Program-made: the position numbers and the translations under genes | Notes under the pieces: model-generated | Told to the model about the DNA's origin: nothing | Seen by the model: the letters and a program-made list of their open reading frames with translations, nothing else | Database searches by the model: none | Source: Bacteroidetes bacterium GWF2_38_335 | Lineage (GTDB): Bacteria > Bacteroidota > Bacteroidia > Bacteroidales > GWF2-38-335 | Reading direction: 5' to 3' | Assembly: GCA_001769535.1 (NCBI GenBank) | Contig: MEOH01000027.1 | Location: 96,553 to 160,552, forward strand | Length of the DNA stretch: 64,000 nt | In this document: positions 62,428 through 64,000 of the stretch, one piece after another | Numbering within the stretch: the first letter of the stretch is position 1 | Layout: each line of letters begins with the position of its first letter

Positions 62428-63606
62428 TCAATATTTGAAAACTTCTCTGAGTTTCTCTTCCAAATCGCGGCCCATAATGTTTTTTGCAATTATTACGCCG
62501 TTTTTGTCGATCATGAAATTAAGCGGAATGGTTTGAATATTGTATTCTTTTGAATAAATCTGGTCTTCGTCAAGAACATGAATCCATTCAGCCATATTAT
62601 CATTTTTAATTACCCGCATCCATTCTTCACGATCGGTTGAAAGATCAAGTGAAACCTGAAATATTTCGAAACCTATCTTGCTTTTCTTATATTTCATGTA
62701 ATTTCTTGTAAGCACAGGGTTTTCCATTCGGCAAGGTTTGCACCATGTTGCCCAGAAATTCAGCAAAACATACTTTCCCCTGAGATCATATAGCTTCACG
62801 ATGTTTCCTTTATTGTCCTTTAGCACAATATCCGGAGCAATATCACCAACTTTTAGCTCATCAGGCAATTTTTGTGTTTCATCAATGGTGTTTTTTGCCT
62901 CTCTGATAAAGGATGAGAAACCAAGTGTGATTTTTGACTTTGGGTATTTTTCGACTAATCCCTTTTCGACCATTTCAAAGTATTTGAAATCTTTTTTTAA
63001 ATCGAAAACAAAATTTGCCTGCCCGAGTTGTTCCGAAAGCAGCAAAAAGCTTGAGAAAGATCCCGGTTCGGATTTAATTTCTTCAACGAGCATCTTTTTT
63101 TGGTCAGCCATAACACTGTCTGAAATCCTCTTTATATCAGCAAGTGTGGTATCGAAATCATTCCGGCCTTTGTTTTTGCTGAAAATAAAATTAAGTGAGT
63201 CAATAACAAGTAAATTCCGACGTGTATGTCTGGCTATTTTCATCAACCTTTCGCACTCATCAGATCCTGAAATGGTATAGGTGGCATTCAGGTCCTGGCC
63301 ATCGGCTTTAATGGTGATTTTATCCTCATTTGAAACGACCAGTTTAATGGGATCATCCAGTGTTCTGTATAGAATGCAGGGAACAGGCTCATTAAGATTT
63401 CCTTTCATTCTGAAATTACCATCATTATCAACTTTGACTGAATCAATGATTTTCGGACTACCTGTTGTTATTTCAGCAAGATAAATGGGATGACCATTTG
63501 AATTTTCAAAATTGCCCGAAATAATGTATCCGGAATAAGATTCGGTTCCATCTCCGCATGAACCAATAATTACTGCAATTGCAAACAGAAATAAGATTTT
63601 TTTCAT
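62428..63606 (-). CDS. TlpA-like thioredoxin lipoprotein with DUF4369 domain
   Basis: A 392-residue lipoprotein: lipobox VIIGSC (Cys17), N-terminal DUF4369-type beta-domain (~25-130; YIISGNFENSNGHPIYLAEI), a helical middle, and a C-terminal thioredoxin fold (about 250-392; DIVLKDNKGNIVKLYDLRGK) with the redox motif WATWCKPCRMENP. Such proteins act as periplasmic or outer-membrane-anchored disulfide reductases in Bacteroidota. Substrate unknown. Confidence 0.9.
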   Translation of the reverse strand: MKKILFLFAIAVIIGSCGDGTESYSGYIISGNFENSNGHPIYLAEITTGSPKIIDSVKVDNDGNFRMKGNLNEPVPCILYRTLDDPIKLVVSNEDKITIKADGQDLNATYTISGSDECERLMKIARHTRRNLLVIDSLNFIFSKNKGRNDFDTTLADIKRISDSVMADQKKMLVEEIKSEPGSFSSFLLLSEQLGQANFVFDLKKDFKYFEMVEKGLVEKYPKSKITLGFSSFIREAKNTIDETQKLPDELKVGDIAPDIVLKDNKGNIVKLYDLRGKYVLLNFWATWCKPCRMENPVLTRNYMKYKKSKIGFEIFQVSLDLSTDREEWMRVIKNDNMAEWIHVLDEDQIYSKEYNIQTIPLNFMIDKNGVIIAKNIMGRDLEEKLREVFKY

Positions 63607-63618
63607 GGTTATATCAAA

Positions 63619-64000
63619 TTACATATCCTTCATAATAAAACGTGCAGTGGAACGGCTTTTTTGCTCCACAAGTATTTTTTTACCGACAGTCACCCTGTCA
63701 ATGGTTGACTGGTCAAAATGTCTGATTGTCACCAACTCAAGTCCGTCATTGTAAAGAACCTGATAATGCTTTTGCAAATCCTTGATCAAAGCAGGCACTT
63801 TACGGTCATCATTATCCACGCTTACCGAAAAGCTGATGGCAGAATTCTGCATCAGATTAATTTTAACCCGATGTCCGGCAAATTTACCAAATATTTCGCT
63901 AAGTGCATTTTCCATTATAAATGAGAAATCACGGGGCTTGATTGAAATCAGTACCTGATTCATCCTGAAAATAAATGAAGGAACGCGTGAATCTTCAGAA
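63619..64000 (-). CDS. lysC: Aspartate kinase, C-terminal ACT domain (5' truncated by window end)
   Basis: The frame is open to the window edge: upstream of the first Met (63963) it continues SEDSRVPSFIFR, so only the C-terminal part is visible. VLISIKPRDFSFIMENALSE, KINLMQNSAISFSV and NDGLELVTIRHFDQ followed by an EQKSRSTARF end match the regulatory ACT region of Bacteroidota aspartate kinases, which phosphorylate aspartate in lysine, threonine and methionine synthesis. The catalytic domain is outside the window, so a fusion with homoserine dehydrogenase is excluded only at this end. Confidence 0.75.
   Translation of the reverse strand, partial: SEDSRVPSFIFRMNQVLISIKPRDFSFIMENALSEIFGKFAGHRVKINLMQNSAISFSVSVDNDDRKVPALIKDLQKHYQVLYNDGLELVTIRHFDQSTIDRVTVGKKILVEQKSRSTARFIMKDM

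Overview
The window is an AT-rich stretch of a chromosome from a member of the Bacteroidota, most likely an anaerobic or facultative, Bacteroidales-like organism. Evidence: several secreted proteins end in type IX secretion (T9SS) type A sorting domains; SprB repeats occur; many start regions carry the Bacteroidota -7 box TAnnTTTG (three with a good TTTG/TTG -33 element); the primary sigma factor has the short 287-residue Bacteroidota form; GC-rich palindromic intergenic repeats typical of the phylum are scattered between genes. No tRNA, rRNA, CRISPR array, transposase or prophage was seen.

Layout. 1-1.4 kb: 3' end of a SprB-repeat T9SS adhesin. 1.5-6.1 kb: very AT-rich accessory tract with four secreted or lipoprotein genes of unknown role. 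6.4-13.6 kb: six-gene operon for a membrane complex related to hydrogenase-4/complex I, in which all four Ni-binding cysteines of the large subunit are replaced and the small subunit has lost most of its cluster ligands (an Ehr-type complex). 13.6-19.7 kb: LuxE-like acyl-protein synthetase, BamA/TamA-like outer-membrane protein, nitroreductase, a 43-residue lipoprotein, a putative outer-membrane protein and lipoyl synthase. 19.8-28.5 kb: four secreted T9SS cargo genes, three sharing an undescribed module. 28.5-33.1 kb: repeats, a Spy-like protein, two paralogous lipoproteins, a GT9 glycosyltransferase and a LytS/LytTR two-component pair.

33.4-45.6 kb is the most unusual region: a U32 family protein and a small membrane protein, then a tight gene cluster of two PEP-synthase-like ATP-grasp proteins fused to receiver-like domains (both lacking the phosphohistidine and PEP-binding domains), a GAF-nucleotidyltransferase, a metallophosphoesterase, a GAF-Crp regulator, an unknown protein and a ROK kinase. 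The same GAF-like N-terminal module is found on three of these proteins, suggesting one signalling system.

45.6-64 kb: a DUF4143 ATPase behind a tandem-repeat promoter, rpe, rpoD, an OmpR-type response regulator with its kinase, a seven-gene TetR-TolC-HlyD-ABC exporter operon (YbhGFSR-like) with a likely TetR operator, another T9SS protein, a dihydroorotate-dehydrogenase-like protein, a MATE transporter, a TlpA-like thioredoxin lipoprotein, and the 3' end of an aspartate kinase gene running off the window.
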